From assembly GCA_963930955.1 (NCBI GenBank), contig OZ006967.1:372001-436000 (forward strand): 64,000 nucleotides of DNA, given 5' to 3'. A program made the translations under genes and the position numbers. Under the pieces are notes generated by a model that was not told the origin of the DNA, did no database searches, and saw nothing but the letters and a program-made list of their open reading frames with translations. Source of the DNA: Scatomonas sp963930955. Lineage in GTDB: Bacteria > Bacillota > Clostridia > Lachnospirales > Lachnospiraceae. Shown in pieces: positions 1-8,419 of this stretch. Within the stretch, counting starts at the first letter, position 1. Each line of letters opens with the position of its first letter.

Positions 1-335
1 GAGAAGTAGGGCGGATCTACCTGAATTTTTCAGATCCCTGGCCCAAGGACCGCCACGCCAAACGGCGGCTTACCTCCCGCCAGTTTCTTCAGCGCTACCA
101 GCAGATCCTCGCCCCTGCCGGCCGGGTAGAGTTCAAGACCGACAACCAGGATCTGTTCCGTTTTTCCCTGGAGGAAATCCAGGCCCAGGGATGGATCCTG
201 GAGGCCTGCACCTTCGATCTGCACCACGACCCGGAACTGGTCCGCGGTAATATTATGACCGAATACGAAGAAAAATTTTCTTCCCAAGGCAATCCCATCT
301 GCAAACTCATTGCCAGACCCGGGAAAGCCGTATAA
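1..335 (+). CDS. trmB: tRNA (guanine-N7-)-methyltransferase, C-terminal part
   Basis: Partial gene cut by the window start; the open frame begins at base 3. TrmB uses S-adenosylmethionine to methylate N7 of G46 in the tRNA variable loop. The visible part carries the family signature DPWPKDRHAKRRL, followed by the substrate-binding stretch with FKTDN and a C-terminal segment ending GKAV. The stop at 333-335 lies directly against a strong hairpin that would end its transcript. Nothing odd is visible apart from the missing N-terminus. Confidence 0.93.
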   Translation, partial: EVGRIYLNFSDPWPKDRHAKRRLTSRQFLQRYQQILAPAGRVEFKTDNQDLFRFSLEEIQAQGWILEACTFDLHHDPELVRGNIMTEYEEKFSSQGNPICKLIARPGKAV

Positions 336-397
336 AACAAACAAATTCCGGAGCTTTTCATATAATAGTAGAAAAGCGCCGGAATTTATTTGTTTTA
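335..397 (+). terminator. Intrinsic terminator of trmB
   Basis: A long near-perfect inverted repeat (about 25-bp arms, 335-359 and 371-397) with an A-rich 5' arm and a T-rich 3' arm. It starts at the trmB stop codon and can act in both directions. Confidence 0.8.
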
Positions 398-573
398 TGA
401 AAAGATGTCCTCCTCTTGCCCGGAAACTGAACTGTCTTATTTACGATGTTTCCTGCCGCTGCCGGCGGCTGGCCCGAATCCAGAAATCCATGGATGAACT
501 CTGCCGGTTTCTGCAGAAGCCCTGCAAAAAGAAAGAACCGTAACCCTCATTGCAGCAGGATGAATCAAAGAAA

Positions 574-620
574 AGATCCTGAGACCGGAAAGGGAACTCC
601 CCCTTCCAGTTTCAGGATCT
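574..620 (-). terminator. Bidirectional terminator downstream of cysK
   Basis: The arms AGATCCTGA and TCAGGATCT enclose a GC-rich stem. T-runs follow on both strands (GTTTTT on plus, TTTTCTTT on minus). It lies 11 bases past the cysK stop. Confidence 0.75.
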
Positions 621-630
621 GTTTTTCGGA

Positions 631-1563
631 TCATTCATTTTCAAACAGCGGCGTGCTGAAATACCGCTCCGCCGTATCCGGCAGCACCGTCACCACGGTT
701 TTGCCCTTCCCCAGCTTCCGTGCCAGCTTAATGGCCGCCGCCACATTGGTGCCGCTGGAGATCCCGCACATAAGGCCTTCCTTCCGGGCCAGGTCCTTGG
801 CGGTCTGAATGGCTTCTTCATCGGAGATAATGCAGATATCCCTGTAGATACTCTGATTCAGATTGTCCGGGATCACACCGTCTCCGATCCCCATCTGCAG
901 ATGGGTGCCGATGTTGCCTCCCGCCAGGATCGCCGCGTTCTCCGGTTCCACCGCCCAGATCTCGATCTGGGGGTTCTGGGCTTTCAGCACTTCCCCGATG
1001 CCGGAAATAGTGCCTCCGGTACCCACCCCGGAACAGAAGCCGTCAATGGGCCCTTCCACCTGCTCCAGGATCTCCACAGCCGTCCGGTAACGGTGGGCGT
1101 CATTGTTGGCAGGATTGGAAAACTGCTGCGGCACATAAACATTGGGATCCTCCTCCGCCATCCGCAGGGCCGTCTGCAGGCATTCCTCAATGCAGGCCCC
1201 GATATCTCCCGCGTCATGGACCAGGATCACCTCCGCCCCGTAGTGGCGCACCAGCTTCCTTCTTTCCTCGCTGACCGAATCCGGCATGACGATGATCACC
1301 TTATACCCCCGGACCGCTCCCACCAGAGCCAGTCCGATCCCCTGATTGCCGCTGGTAGGCTCCACGATCACTGTATTCTCATGGATCAGCCCCTGTTTCT
1401 CAGCAGCCCGGATCATATTGTAAGCGGTACGGCTCTTAATGGAGCCTCCCACATTCAGACCTTCATACTTTACCAGGATCTCCGCCCCGTCTTTATCCCC
1501 CATATGGTTCAGCCGAATCATCGGCGTATGGCCCATAGCCTCCAGCACGTTATTATAAACCAT
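631..1563 (-). CDS. cysK: Cysteine synthase (O-acetylserine sulfhydrylase)
   Basis: A PLP-dependent fold-type II enzyme that makes L-cysteine from O-acetylserine and sulfide in the cytoplasm. The 310-residue length is normal for the family. The PLP Schiff-base lysine is K43 in NVGGSIKSRTA, the substrate loop is TSGNQ at 70-74, and the phosphate cup is GVGTGGTISG. The usual family motif at the lysine is GGSVKDR, so S44 in place of D is a small deviation. The ATG start has GAGGGT upstream. It stands alone with its own terminator, and no T-box or SAM leader is visible upstream. A cystathionine beta-synthase-like role cannot be fully excluded. Confidence 0.92.
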   Translation of the reverse strand: MVYNNVLEAMGHTPMIRLNHMGDKDGAEILVKYEGLNVGGSIKSRTAYNMIRAAEKQGLIHENTVIVEPTSGNQGIGLALVGAVRGYKVIIVMPDSVSEERRKLVRHYGAEVILVHDAGDIGACIEECLQTALRMAEEDPNVYVPQQFSNPANNDAHRYRTAVEILEQVEGPIDGFCSGVGTGGTISGIGEVLKAQNPQIEIWAVEPENAAILAGGNIGTHLQMGIGDGVIPDNLNQSIYRDICIISDEEAIQTAKDLARKEGLMCGISSGTNVAAAIKLARKLGKGKTVVTVLPDTAERYFSTPLFENE

Positions 1564-1670
1564 GATATACCCTCTTTTTCTCTTTCTTCCCGCCCAAACC
1601 GGCAGGCTTAATCTACCTTATGCATTATACCGGAGAATGTGCCCTTTTGCAAGAACCAGCCGGACATACT

Positions 1671-1698
1671 TTCAGCCCCCGGGGCCCCGGGGGCTGAA
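1671..1698 (-). terminator. Perfect palindromic terminator downstream of hpf
   Basis: A 28-base perfect palindrome (TTCAGCCCCC / GGGGGCTGAA around GGGGCCCC), 20 bases past the hpf stop. On plus it is followed by a T-rich tract; on minus the run-off is weaker. Confidence 0.65.
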
Positions 1699-1718
1699 TC
1701 TTTTCTTTCTGTAAGCTG

Positions 1719-2246
1719 TTAATGTTCCGGCTCGATGAGTCCGTAGGTATTTCCCTTTCTCTTGTATACTACATTCACCTCATCGGTCTCCGCATTGCAG
1801 AACACGAAGAAATTGTGTCCCAGAAGTTCCATCTGCACACAGGCGTCTTCCGGATACATGGGCTTGATATCGAACTTCTTGGTACGGATGATCTGGATAT
1901 CCTCGTTCTCCATGTAGTCATTGTCCATGTAAGCCTTCTGGAAATTGCCGCCGGACTGATGCTTGTCCACGATCTTGTTCTTATATTTCCGAAGCTGCCG
2001 TTCGATCACTTCCTCCACCAGGTCGATAGATACGTACATATCGTTGCTGACCTGCTCGGAACGGATAATATTGCCTTTTACAGGGATTGTAACCTCTACC
2101 TTCTGTCTTTCCTTTTCTATACTGAGCGTTACGATGACTTCGGTCTCCGGTGTGAAATACCGCTCCAGCTTGCTGAGTTTTTCGGTGATGGCCGTTCTCA
2201 GTCCTTCTGTAACCTCAAGATTTTTGCCGCTGATGGTAATATTCAT
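1719..2246 (-). CDS. hpf: Ribosome hibernation promoting factor, long form
   Basis: Long-form HPF dimerises 70S ribosomes into inactive 100S particles in stationary phase or under stress. Residues about 1-100 form the YfiA/RaiA ribosome-binding domain (start MNITISGKNLEVTEGL, then EKERQKVEVT). A linker leads to the C-terminal dimerisation domain of about 55 residues, with the typical KKFDIKPMYPEDACVQMELLGH and the end VVYKRKGNTYGLIEP. The length of 175 residues matches long HPFs of Firmicutes. It appears monocistronic, with an ATG start preceded by a GGGG-type ribosome site and the palindromic terminator just downstream. Confidence 0.95.
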   Translation of the reverse strand: MNITISGKNLEVTEGLRTAITEKLSKLERYFTPETEVIVTLSIEKERQKVEVTIPVKGNIIRSEQVSNDMYVSIDLVEEVIERQLRKYKNKIVDKHQSGGNFQKAYMDNDYMENEDIQIIRTKKFDIKPMYPEDACVQMELLGHNFFVFCNAETDEVNVVYKRKGNTYGLIEPEH

Positions 2247-2352
2247 AACATCAACCCCTTTGCTATAGATTTTACAGGTGCTTCCTTTCCGCCGCCTGTA
2301 AGTAGTTTTATTATACCAATGAAACCTCTGAAATGCAATGCTTGAGACGGTT

Positions 2353-5300
2353 TTACTCTACGCTCTTCAGGGACTCGATCATGTCGATCTTCTTCAGGCT
2401 CCGGTACATAACCAGGTTCACCAGCACGGAGAAGACCAGGGTAATGGCGCTGCTGAGGAAGTAGCTCAGCACGCTGATCTGCCTGCCGAACATCATCATG
2501 TCCACCTCCACAGTCTGGATGGTATACTGATGCAGAAACGTACCCATCAGAGCTCCGGCGGCAATGCCGATCACCGTCAGAATGATATTTTCCCGGTACA
2601 CATACATGGCTACCTCCGAGTCGTAAAAGCCCAGGACCTTCAGGGTGGCCAGCTCTCTCCGCCGCTCCGTAATGTTGATGTTGTTCAGGTTGTAGAGTAC
2701 TACGAAAGCCAGCAGTCCGGCCGCGATGATCAGTACATAGATGACCACGTTCAGGCTGCGGAGCATATCGCTGATCTCCTGCTCCAGATCGGTTACAAAG
2801 GAGATGCCTGTGCAGGCCTCATAGCTCATCAGATCGTTTCCGATCTGCTGCTCCGCCGCAGGGGAATTGTCCTCATAATTCAGCTCCAGCTGATTCCAGG
2901 AAGGTTCCCTGCCGAAGGAGGCCTGATACTGTTCCGGGGAGATAAACAGATAGTGCATCACATAATTTTCCACAATCTCCACGATCTCTATCTGCGCAGT
3001 CTCTCCCTCCAGTTCCACAGTCACCGTATCTCCCAGGGAAAGTCCCAGCATTTTCGCGGTTTTTTCCGAAACCGCCGCCCCTGCCGCCGGATACTGGTAT
3101 TCCTCCCGGGAGACCCGGTTCTGGAGCCGCACAAAGTCGGATACCTGCTCCCTGTCCTCCGGCACATACAGATACGCGTCCATGGTCTCCCCTTTATTCT
3201 CCAGTTCCACGCTCTTTTGGAACAGTTCCATAGCCGCCGTAACTCCCCGGCGCTCCTCCGCGTAATCCAGAAACTCCCGGCGCTCCTCCTGGGAGGCGCT
3301 TTCATTCAGGGTCACCGAGGCATCGTAGGTAAAAATATCCACGTACTGCCGCCGGGCCATATCCGCAATGGAATCCTGGATCCCAAAGCCTACCAGCATC
3401 AGGGCCATGCAGCCGCCGATGCCGATGATAGTCATAAAAAACCGTTTTTTATACCGGAACAGATTCCGGAAGGTGGATTTTCTGTTAAAGGACAAATGCT
3501 TCCAGATAAACCGAATCCGCTCCAGCAGGATCCTCCGGCCGTTTTTAGGCGCCTCCGGCCGCATAAGCTCCGCAGGCCTGGCCTTCAGCTCCCGCAGGCA
3601 GGCCGCCAGGGTGGCGATCCCGGTGCTGGCGGCGGAGGCTCCCAGAGCCATAGCCGCCTGATCCCAGTTAATCGGCGTAAAATATTCAGAAAATCCAATA
3701 TACATCATGCCGTAGGCGTCCATAATCACATAGGGCAGGGCCTTCTGGCCGATCCAGATGCCCAGCACCGCTCCTGTAACCGTAGCCAGCATGGCATAGC
3801 TGAAATACTTCAGGGCAATGGCTCCATCGCTGTACCCCAGGGCTTTCAGGGTTCCGATCTGGATCCTCTGCTCCTCTACCATCCGGGTCATGGCTGTCAG
3901 GCTTACCAGGGCCGCTACCAGAAAGAAGATCACCGGGAAGACCTCTCCCAGGTTTTTGATCCTCTGGGCGTCCTGTTCATAGCCCGCCGTAGAACTGATC
4001 ATACCCCGGTCCAACACATACCATTCCGGCACTTCCAGATCCGCCAGGGCTTTTTCCCCTTCTGCGATCTGCTCCCGGGCATCCTGAAGCTCCGGCTGAG
4101 CCTCCGCATAAGCTTCCTCATATTCCTTTTCCGCCTCGGTCAGGGTCTGACGGTTCTCTTCAATCTCCTGCCAGCCTTCCTGGATCTGCCGTTTCCCCTC
4201 TTCCAGCTGGGTCCGGGCCTCCGAAAGTTCTGCTTCTCCCTGGGCGATCTGCGCCCTGGCGGACTCCAGTTCCGGCTGGCTCTCCAGCAATTCCTGCCAG
4301 CCCGCCGCCAGCTCCTGTTCTCCGGAAGCCGCCTGGGCCTCTGCTGCCTGCAGCTGGGCCTCTGACTCCTCCAGTTCCTGCCAGCCCGCCGCCAGCTGCT
4401 GCTCTCCGGAGGCGATCTGGGCTGCTGCTTCCTCCAGCTGTGCCTTTGCCGCCTCCAATTCTGCCTGGCCCGCTTCCAGAGCCGGGACTGCCGCTTCCAG
4501 CTGGGCTTTTACCTCCTCCAGCGCAGGCCCCGCCTGATCCAGCTGGGCTTTTGTCTCCTCCAGCTGCTGCGCCGCAGCTTCCAGCTCTTCTTTTCCTTCC
4601 AGGAGCTGCCGCGCTGTTTCCGCCGCTGTCTGCAGCAGCTTCCACTGCTCCAGCAGCTGCTGATACTCCGGACTCTCCTCCGGATTTATCCCTGCGGCTT
4701 CCAGGGCTTCCTCCATCTGGATCTTCCGGGCATCCAGCCGATCAAACTGTTCCAGCACCGTCTCCGGTTCCCCGGCCTGGCTTACAAAGGCGTCCCAGCC
4801 TGCCTGAAACTCCTGCTGCCGGGCAGCATATTCCTCCGCCCCCTGCTGGTAAGCCTGCAGTCCCGCCTGGTACTTTGCATTCTCTTCCTCATAGGCTACC
4901 GCGCCGGCTTCATACTGGGCTTTCTGCTCCTGAAAACTCTGCAGTCCCGCCTGGTAGCTTGCTTCCCCGGCCTGATACTGGGCCCGGGCCTCCGAAAGCT
5001 CCCCGCTGTTCTGAACCAGCAGCGCCTCCCCGGACTCCAGCTGCGCCCAGCCCTCTTCCAGCTGGGCCCAGGCCTCCTCCAGGGCCGCCTGGTTTTCATA
5101 CAGAGCTGCTTCGCCCTCCCGGTACCTGGCTTCTCCCTCTTCCAGCTGGGCACGGGCATCCGAAAGCTCTGCTTCCCCGGAGGCCAGTTCCGCTTCCCCC
5201 TCCTGCACTTCCTGTTCTTTCTCCCGCAGAAGGTCCTCCGCCTCCGACAGTTCCTGCCAGCCTTCCTGGATCTCTTCTCTGGCATCCGAAAGTTCCGTCT

Positions 5301-6138
5301 CCGCTTCTTCCACCTGCTGCCGGGCATCCGAAAGTTCCGTCTCAGCCTCCGTCTTCAGGCTGTCATACCTTCTCTGGCAGGCGCCGCCGGAAATCTCCTC
5401 CAGCCGGTCCAGCACGGGCTCCACCTGGGCTTTATAGGCATCGCTGTAGCTGAGCGCCTCCTGGGCGCCCCGCACCTGTATGTAAGCCTCCGTATATACA
5501 TCCAGAGAAAAAACCTCCGGCTCCACCAGGATAAAAGCGTCCTGGGTGCCGTCTCCTACTGTGCTCTCTCCCCGGCTCAGGTCCAGATAATAAGGAAGAC
5601 TCCCGCTTCCCACAATGGTGTATGTATCGTACTTCAGGGAATCGGACAGGGGATCTTCCGTGCCGGACCGGAGTGTCAGGGTGTCTCCGATCTCATATCC
5701 CAGTTCCGTCATGGCCAGGACATCCGCCACACACTCCCTGTCATTCTCCGGCATCCTGCCTTCCTGCAGGGTCACCCGGTTTACATCCTCCGTCAGAGCG
5801 ATCACCTGCAGAGTCAGTTCCGCTTCTCCGGCGTCGCAGAGCACGTCCTGGGTATAGCCTCCCGCCGCGTTTTCCACGCCTTCCACCTGGCGCATATCCT
5901 CCAGGTCCTCCTCCGTCAGCCCCAGGGTGCTTAAGACCCGGATGTCCATCAGCCCGGATTCATCAAAATAATGGTCCGCCGAATATTTCATATCATAATT
6001 GGCAGAACGGATGCCCGAGTAAAAAGCGGCTCCCAGAAGGACAATAAAAAATATGGAAATAAATCTACCGAAATTTCTCCGGATCTCCCGAAAAAAATCT
6101 TTCTTCAGCGCACTCTTCATCCTTTTCCTACCATTCAA
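2353..6138 (-). CDS. FtsX-family ABC transporter permease with giant coiled-coil insert
   Basis: The membrane subunit of the exporter whose ATPase is the gene just upstream. One N-terminal membrane helix (about residues 27-43) is followed by a MacB-like extracytoplasmic region. A very long coiled coil spans about residues 255-700, built of repeats of the type ELSDAR, EEGWAQLE and QLEAA. Two FtsX permease blocks follow, at about 715-860 and 1120-1250. The coiled coil makes it longer than ordinary 400-800 residue FtsX permeases; similar long forms occur in Firmicutes. The annotated start overlaps the ATPase stop. An internal ATG at 6120 has a better-spaced AGGA and may be the true start. The substrate is unknown (lipid, peptide or cell-wall stress are possible). 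Confidence 0.88.
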   Translation of the reverse strand: MNGRKRMKSALKKDFFREIRRNFGRFISIFFIVLLGAAFYSGIRSANYDMKYSADHYFDESGLMDIRVLSTLGLTEEDLEDMRQVEGVENAAGGYTQDVLCDAGEAELTLQVIALTEDVNRVTLQEGRMPENDRECVADVLAMTELGYEIGDTLTLRSGTEDPLSDSLKYDTYTIVGSGSLPYYLDLSRGESTVGDGTQDAFILVEPEVFSLDVYTEAYIQVRGAQEALSYSDAYKAQVEPVLDRLEEISGGACQRRYDSLKTEAETELSDARQQVEEAETELSDAREEIQEGWQELSEAEDLLREKEQEVQEGEAELASGEAELSDARAQLEEGEARYREGEAALYENQAALEEAWAQLEEGWAQLESGEALLVQNSGELSEARAQYQAGEASYQAGLQSFQEQKAQYEAGAVAYEEENAKYQAGLQAYQQGAEEYAARQQEFQAGWDAFVSQAGEPETVLEQFDRLDARKIQMEEALEAAGINPEESPEYQQLLEQWKLLQTAAETARQLLEGKEELEAAAQQLEETKAQLDQAGPALEEVKAQLEAAVPALEAGQAELEAAKAQLEEAAAQIASGEQQLAAGWQELEESEAQLQAAEAQAASGEQELAAGWQELLESQPELESARAQIAQGEAELSEARTQLEEGKRQIQEGWQEIEENRQTLTEAEKEYEEAYAEAQPELQDAREQIAEGEKALADLEVPEWYVLDRGMISSTAGYEQDAQRIKNLGEVFPVIFFLVAALVSLTAMTRMVEEQRIQIGTLKALGYSDGAIALKYFSYAMLATVTGAVLGIWIGQKALPYVIMDAYGMMYIGFSEYFTPINWDQAAMALGASAASTGIATLAACLRELKARPAELMRPEAPKNGRRILLERIRFIWKHLSFNRKSTFRNLFRYKKRFFMTIIGIGGCMALMLVGFGIQDSIADMARRQYVDIFTYDASVTLNESASQEERREFLDYAEERRGVTAAMELFQKSVELENKGETMDAYLYVPEDREQVSDFVRLQNRVSREEYQYPAAGAAVSEKTAKMLGLSLGDTVTVELEGETAQIEIVEIVENYVMHYLFISPEQYQASFGREPSWNQLELNYEDNSPAAEQQIGNDLMSYEACTGISFVTDLEQEISDMLRSLNVVIYVLIIAAGLLAFVVLYNLNNINITERRRELATLKVLGFYDSEVAMYVYRENIILTVIGIAAGALMGTFLHQYTIQTVEVDMMMFGRQISVLSYFLSSAITLVFSVLVNLVMYRSLKKIDMIESLKSVE

Positions 6139-6832
6139 TCTCTTCTACCGGCGTAGGCGCCGGGTTGTCCTCTATGCCCCCCACCTTGCCGTTCCGGATA
6201 TGGATCACCCGGTCCGCCATAGGGGTCAGGGCCGTGTTATGGGTGATCACCAGCACCGTCATGCCCCGCCGGCGGCAGGTATCCTGCAGAAGCTTCAGGA
6301 TAGACTTGCCGGTAACATAGTCCAGGGCTCCCGTGGGCTCGTCGCAAAGGAGCAGTTTGGGGTTTTTCGCCAGGGCTCTGGCAATAGCCACCCGCTGCTG
6401 TTCCCCTCCGGAAAGCTGCGCGGGAAAGTTATCCTTCCGCCCTCCCAGGCCCACATCCTCCAGAACCTCCTCCGCGTCCAGAGGATTCCGGCAGATCTGC
6501 AGGGCCAGTTCCACATTCTCCAGGGCTGTCAGATTCTGCATAAGATTATAGAACTGAAACACAAACCCGATATCCTCCCGGCGGTACTGGATCAGTCCCC
6601 GGCCGCTAAGGCCGCTGATCTCCCGGCCGTCCACAAACACGCTGCCGGAAGTGGCCGTGTCCATTCCCCCCAGGATATTCAGCACCGTAGTCTTTCCCGC
6701 CCCGGAAGGCCCTACGATAATCACAAACTGCCCTTTCTCGATCTCAAAATCAATCCCGTCGCAGGCCTTAATGGAAACCTCTCCCATCTGGTACACCTTG
6801 GTCACATCTTTCATGGAAACGTAAGCAGACAT
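6128..6832 (-). CDS. ABC transporter ATP-binding protein (MacB/LolD type)
   Basis: The cytoplasmic ATPase partner of the downstream FtsX permease. Walker A is GPSGAGKT, the Q-loop region is VFQFYNLMQNLTALENV, the signature is LSGGEQQR, Walker B is LLLCDEPTGALD, and the switch histidine is in VITHN. The 234-residue length is typical. The start is chosen by a strong AAGGAGG eight bases upstream. Gene order (ATPase then permease, overlapping) implies translational coupling. No adjacent two-component system is seen, so the inducing signal is unknown. Confidence 0.93.
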   Translation of the reverse strand: MSAYVSMKDVTKVYQMGEVSIKACDGIDFEIEKGQFVIIVGPSGAGKTTVLNILGGMDTATSGSVFVDGREISGLSGRGLIQYRREDIGFVFQFYNLMQNLTALENVELALQICRNPLDAEEVLEDVGLGGRKDNFPAQLSGGEQQRVAIARALAKNPKLLLCDEPTGALDYVTGKSILKLLQDTCRRRGMTVLVITHNTALTPMADRVIHIRNGKVGGIEDNPAPTPVEEIEW

Positions 6833-6974
6833 ACAGGCCCCTCCTTGTCAGTAATTGTCCGACAAATTCTCTCTGCCGGACTCCTTACATAAATGATAGC
6901 ACACTTCCCCGGAGATGAGTCTGAAAAAAATATTAAATTTCCGGAAGAGAAAAACCATCTCTCCTGGATTTTCA

Positions 6975-6983
6975 TGGTATAAT
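6975..6983 (+). promoter_or_regulatory. Extended -10 promoter for the 7025 operon
   Basis: TGGTATAAT (TG plus TATAAT at 6978-6983) lies about 42 bases upstream of the ATG at 7025. No good -35 is visible, as expected for an extended -10 promoter. Confidence 0.55.
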
Positions 6984-7024
6984 AAAGCCGATCTTTCAGT
7001 GCAATCTGTTTCGGGAGGTATTCA

Positions 7025-7426
7025 ATGATTCTTTTCGCCTGCGCCGACGACCGCTTCGGCATGATGTTTAACCAGCGAAGGCAGAGCCAGGACCGGCTTC
7101 TGCGGGAGTATATTCTGAAAATGACAGACGGAACGCCGCTGTGGATGAATGCTTACAGCCGGAAACAATTTCCGGAAAACGCCCCCATTCTCACAGACGA
7201 AGACTTTCTGGGCAAAGCGGCGCCGGGAAACTTCTGCTTTGCGGAGGATCAGGAACTCTTCCCCTTCCGGGAGCGGATCGAAAAAATCATCCTCTTCCGC
7301 TGGAACCGGATATACCCGGCGGATTTCTACTTTGACCGAAGGCTGCTGGAAAACCGCCGGATGACAAAGGCGGATGAATTTCCCGGCTCTTCCCATGAAA
7401 AAATCACCCGGGAGGATTACCAGTGA
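7025..7426 (+). CDS. Conserved hypothetical protein, first gene of nuclease pair
   Basis: 133 residues with no recognised catalytic motif. The N-terminus ILFACADDRFGMMFNQRRQSQDR resembles a small conserved protein of Lachnospiraceae, with a D-R-x-G-M-M-F-N-x-R-R-x-S-x-D core. There is no signal peptide, so it is probably cytoplasmic. GGGAGG at 7013-7018 supports the ATG. Its stop overlaps the GTG start of the following nuclease gene (GTGA), implying coupled translation. The function is not known; the pairing suggests a role linked to nucleic-acid uptake or degradation, but that is inference only. Confidence 0.75.
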   Translation: MILFACADDRFGMMFNQRRQSQDRLLREYILKMTDGTPLWMNAYSRKQFPENAPILTDEDFLGKAAPGNFCFAEDQELFPFRERIEKIILFRWNRIYPADFYFDRRLLENRRMTKADEFPGSSHEKITREDYQ

Positions 7427-8325
7427 AAACAGCAAACAGAAAGAGAAACCATTTAGTGCTTCCCCTGCTGCTCCTGTCTCTGCTGCTTGGCCTCTCCGGC
7501 TGTTCCCTGCAGGTTCCGGACGCTTCCGGAACAGCAGTTACCGCCCCGGAATCGCTTACAGCGGAGGATGGATCCCCCTATTCCGGGGAGCCCTACACCC
7601 CCATAGACGGCAACGTCCCTTCCTTCACCCAGGAGGAACTGACCACGGAAGCCTTTGAATCCTACAGTCCTCTGGACAGCCTGGGGCGCTGCGGCGCCGC
7701 CTATGCCTGCCTGGGCCGGGAACTCATGCCCCGGGAGGAGCGGGGAGATATCAGCAGCGTAAAACCCACCGGCTGGCACAGCGTTCAGTACGATTTCGTG
7801 GATGGCAAAAGCCTGTACAACCGCTGCCACCTGATCGGCTATCAGCTCACCGGCGAAAACGCCAATGCAGAAAACCTCATTACCGGCACCCGCTACATGA
7901 ACGTGGACGGCATGCTTCCCTTTGAAAATCTGGTGGCGGATTACATCCACGAAACCGGCGGCCACGTCCTTTACCGGGTAACCCCCGACTTCCGGGGAGA
8001 CGAGCTGGTCGCCCGGGGCGTCCAGATGGAAGCCCTGTCCGTAGAAGACCAGGGGGAAGCCGTCAGCTTCAACGTGTACGTGTACGATGTACAGCCCGGG
8101 GTGGCCATTGACTATGCCACCGGCGACAGCCGGCTCCTGGAAGACAACTCTGCGGAAACCGGGGAAGAGAACACCTACGTTCTGAATACCAGCTCCCGCA
8201 AATTTCATCTTCCTTCCTGCTCCGGCGTTTCCACCATGAAGGCCGCCAACAGGGAAACCTTCCGGGGCACCCGGGAAGAGCTGCTCCGCCAGGGCTATGA
8301 ACCCTGCGGCGGCTGCAACCCATAA
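7423..8325 (+). CDS. Lipoprotein DNA/RNA non-specific endonuclease with C-terminal Cys motif
   Basis: A secreted, lipid-anchored nuclease. The signal peptide ends in a lipobox LSGC near residue 26. The catalytic core of the EndA-like (Endonuclease_NS_2) family is visible as YNRCHLIGYQLTGEN, then NLITGTRYMNVDGMLPFEN. The His of NRCHLIG is the expected general base, and downstream Asn residues bind metal. A C-terminal block (YVLNTSSRKFHLPSC, ending CGGC) looks like a small metal-binding motif found in many DNA-entry nucleases. The GTG start overlaps the previous stop and has GGAGG upstream. Probable roles are nutrient scavenging or DNA processing at the cell surface. Confidence 0.88.
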   Translation: MKTANRKRNHLVLPLLLLSLLLGLSGCSLQVPDASGTAVTAPESLTAEDGSPYSGEPYTPIDGNVPSFTQEELTTEAFESYSPLDSLGRCGAAYACLGRELMPREERGDISSVKPTGWHSVQYDFVDGKSLYNRCHLIGYQLTGENANAENLITGTRYMNVDGMLPFENLVADYIHETGGHVLYRVTPDFRGDELVARGVQMEALSVEDQGEAVSFNVYVYDVQPGVAIDYATGDSRLLEDNSAETGEENTYVLNTSSRKFHLPSCSGVSTMKAANRETFRGTREELLRQGYEPCGGCNP

Positions 8326-8327
8326 AA

Positions 8328-8357
8328 AAATCCTGCTTTCGGGCAGGATTTTTCTTG
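8328..8357 (+). terminator. Terminator of the nuclease operon
   Basis: AATCCTGC / GGGCAGGATTTTT hairpin with a T-run, directly after the nuclease stop. It lies inside the upstream extension of the next open frame, which argues for the later TTG start of that gene. Confidence 0.8.
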
Positions 8358-8419
8358 TATCCCCCAAAAGCAGGAACTATACTATGGAAAGAAAAACTGT
8401 ATGCAAGGAGGTATCTATT

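Noticed and set aside
397..543. 48-residue Cys-rich open frame between trmB and cysK
   Set aside because: It begins inside the terminator stem, has no ribosome site, and its composition looks like random GC-rich sequence.
901..1611. Long open frame on plus opposite cysK
   Set aside because: Shadow of cysK: high-GC codon bias opens the antisense frame; no ribosome site or known motif.
1564..1670. Leader riboswitch for cysK
   Set aside because: Too short and without T-box or SAM-type conserved blocks.
2338..5453. Long plus-strand open frames of 675 and 337 codons opposite the FtsX permease
   Set aside because: Antisense to the repetitive coiled-coil coding region; Pro/Leu/Gln-rich translation typical of a shadow.
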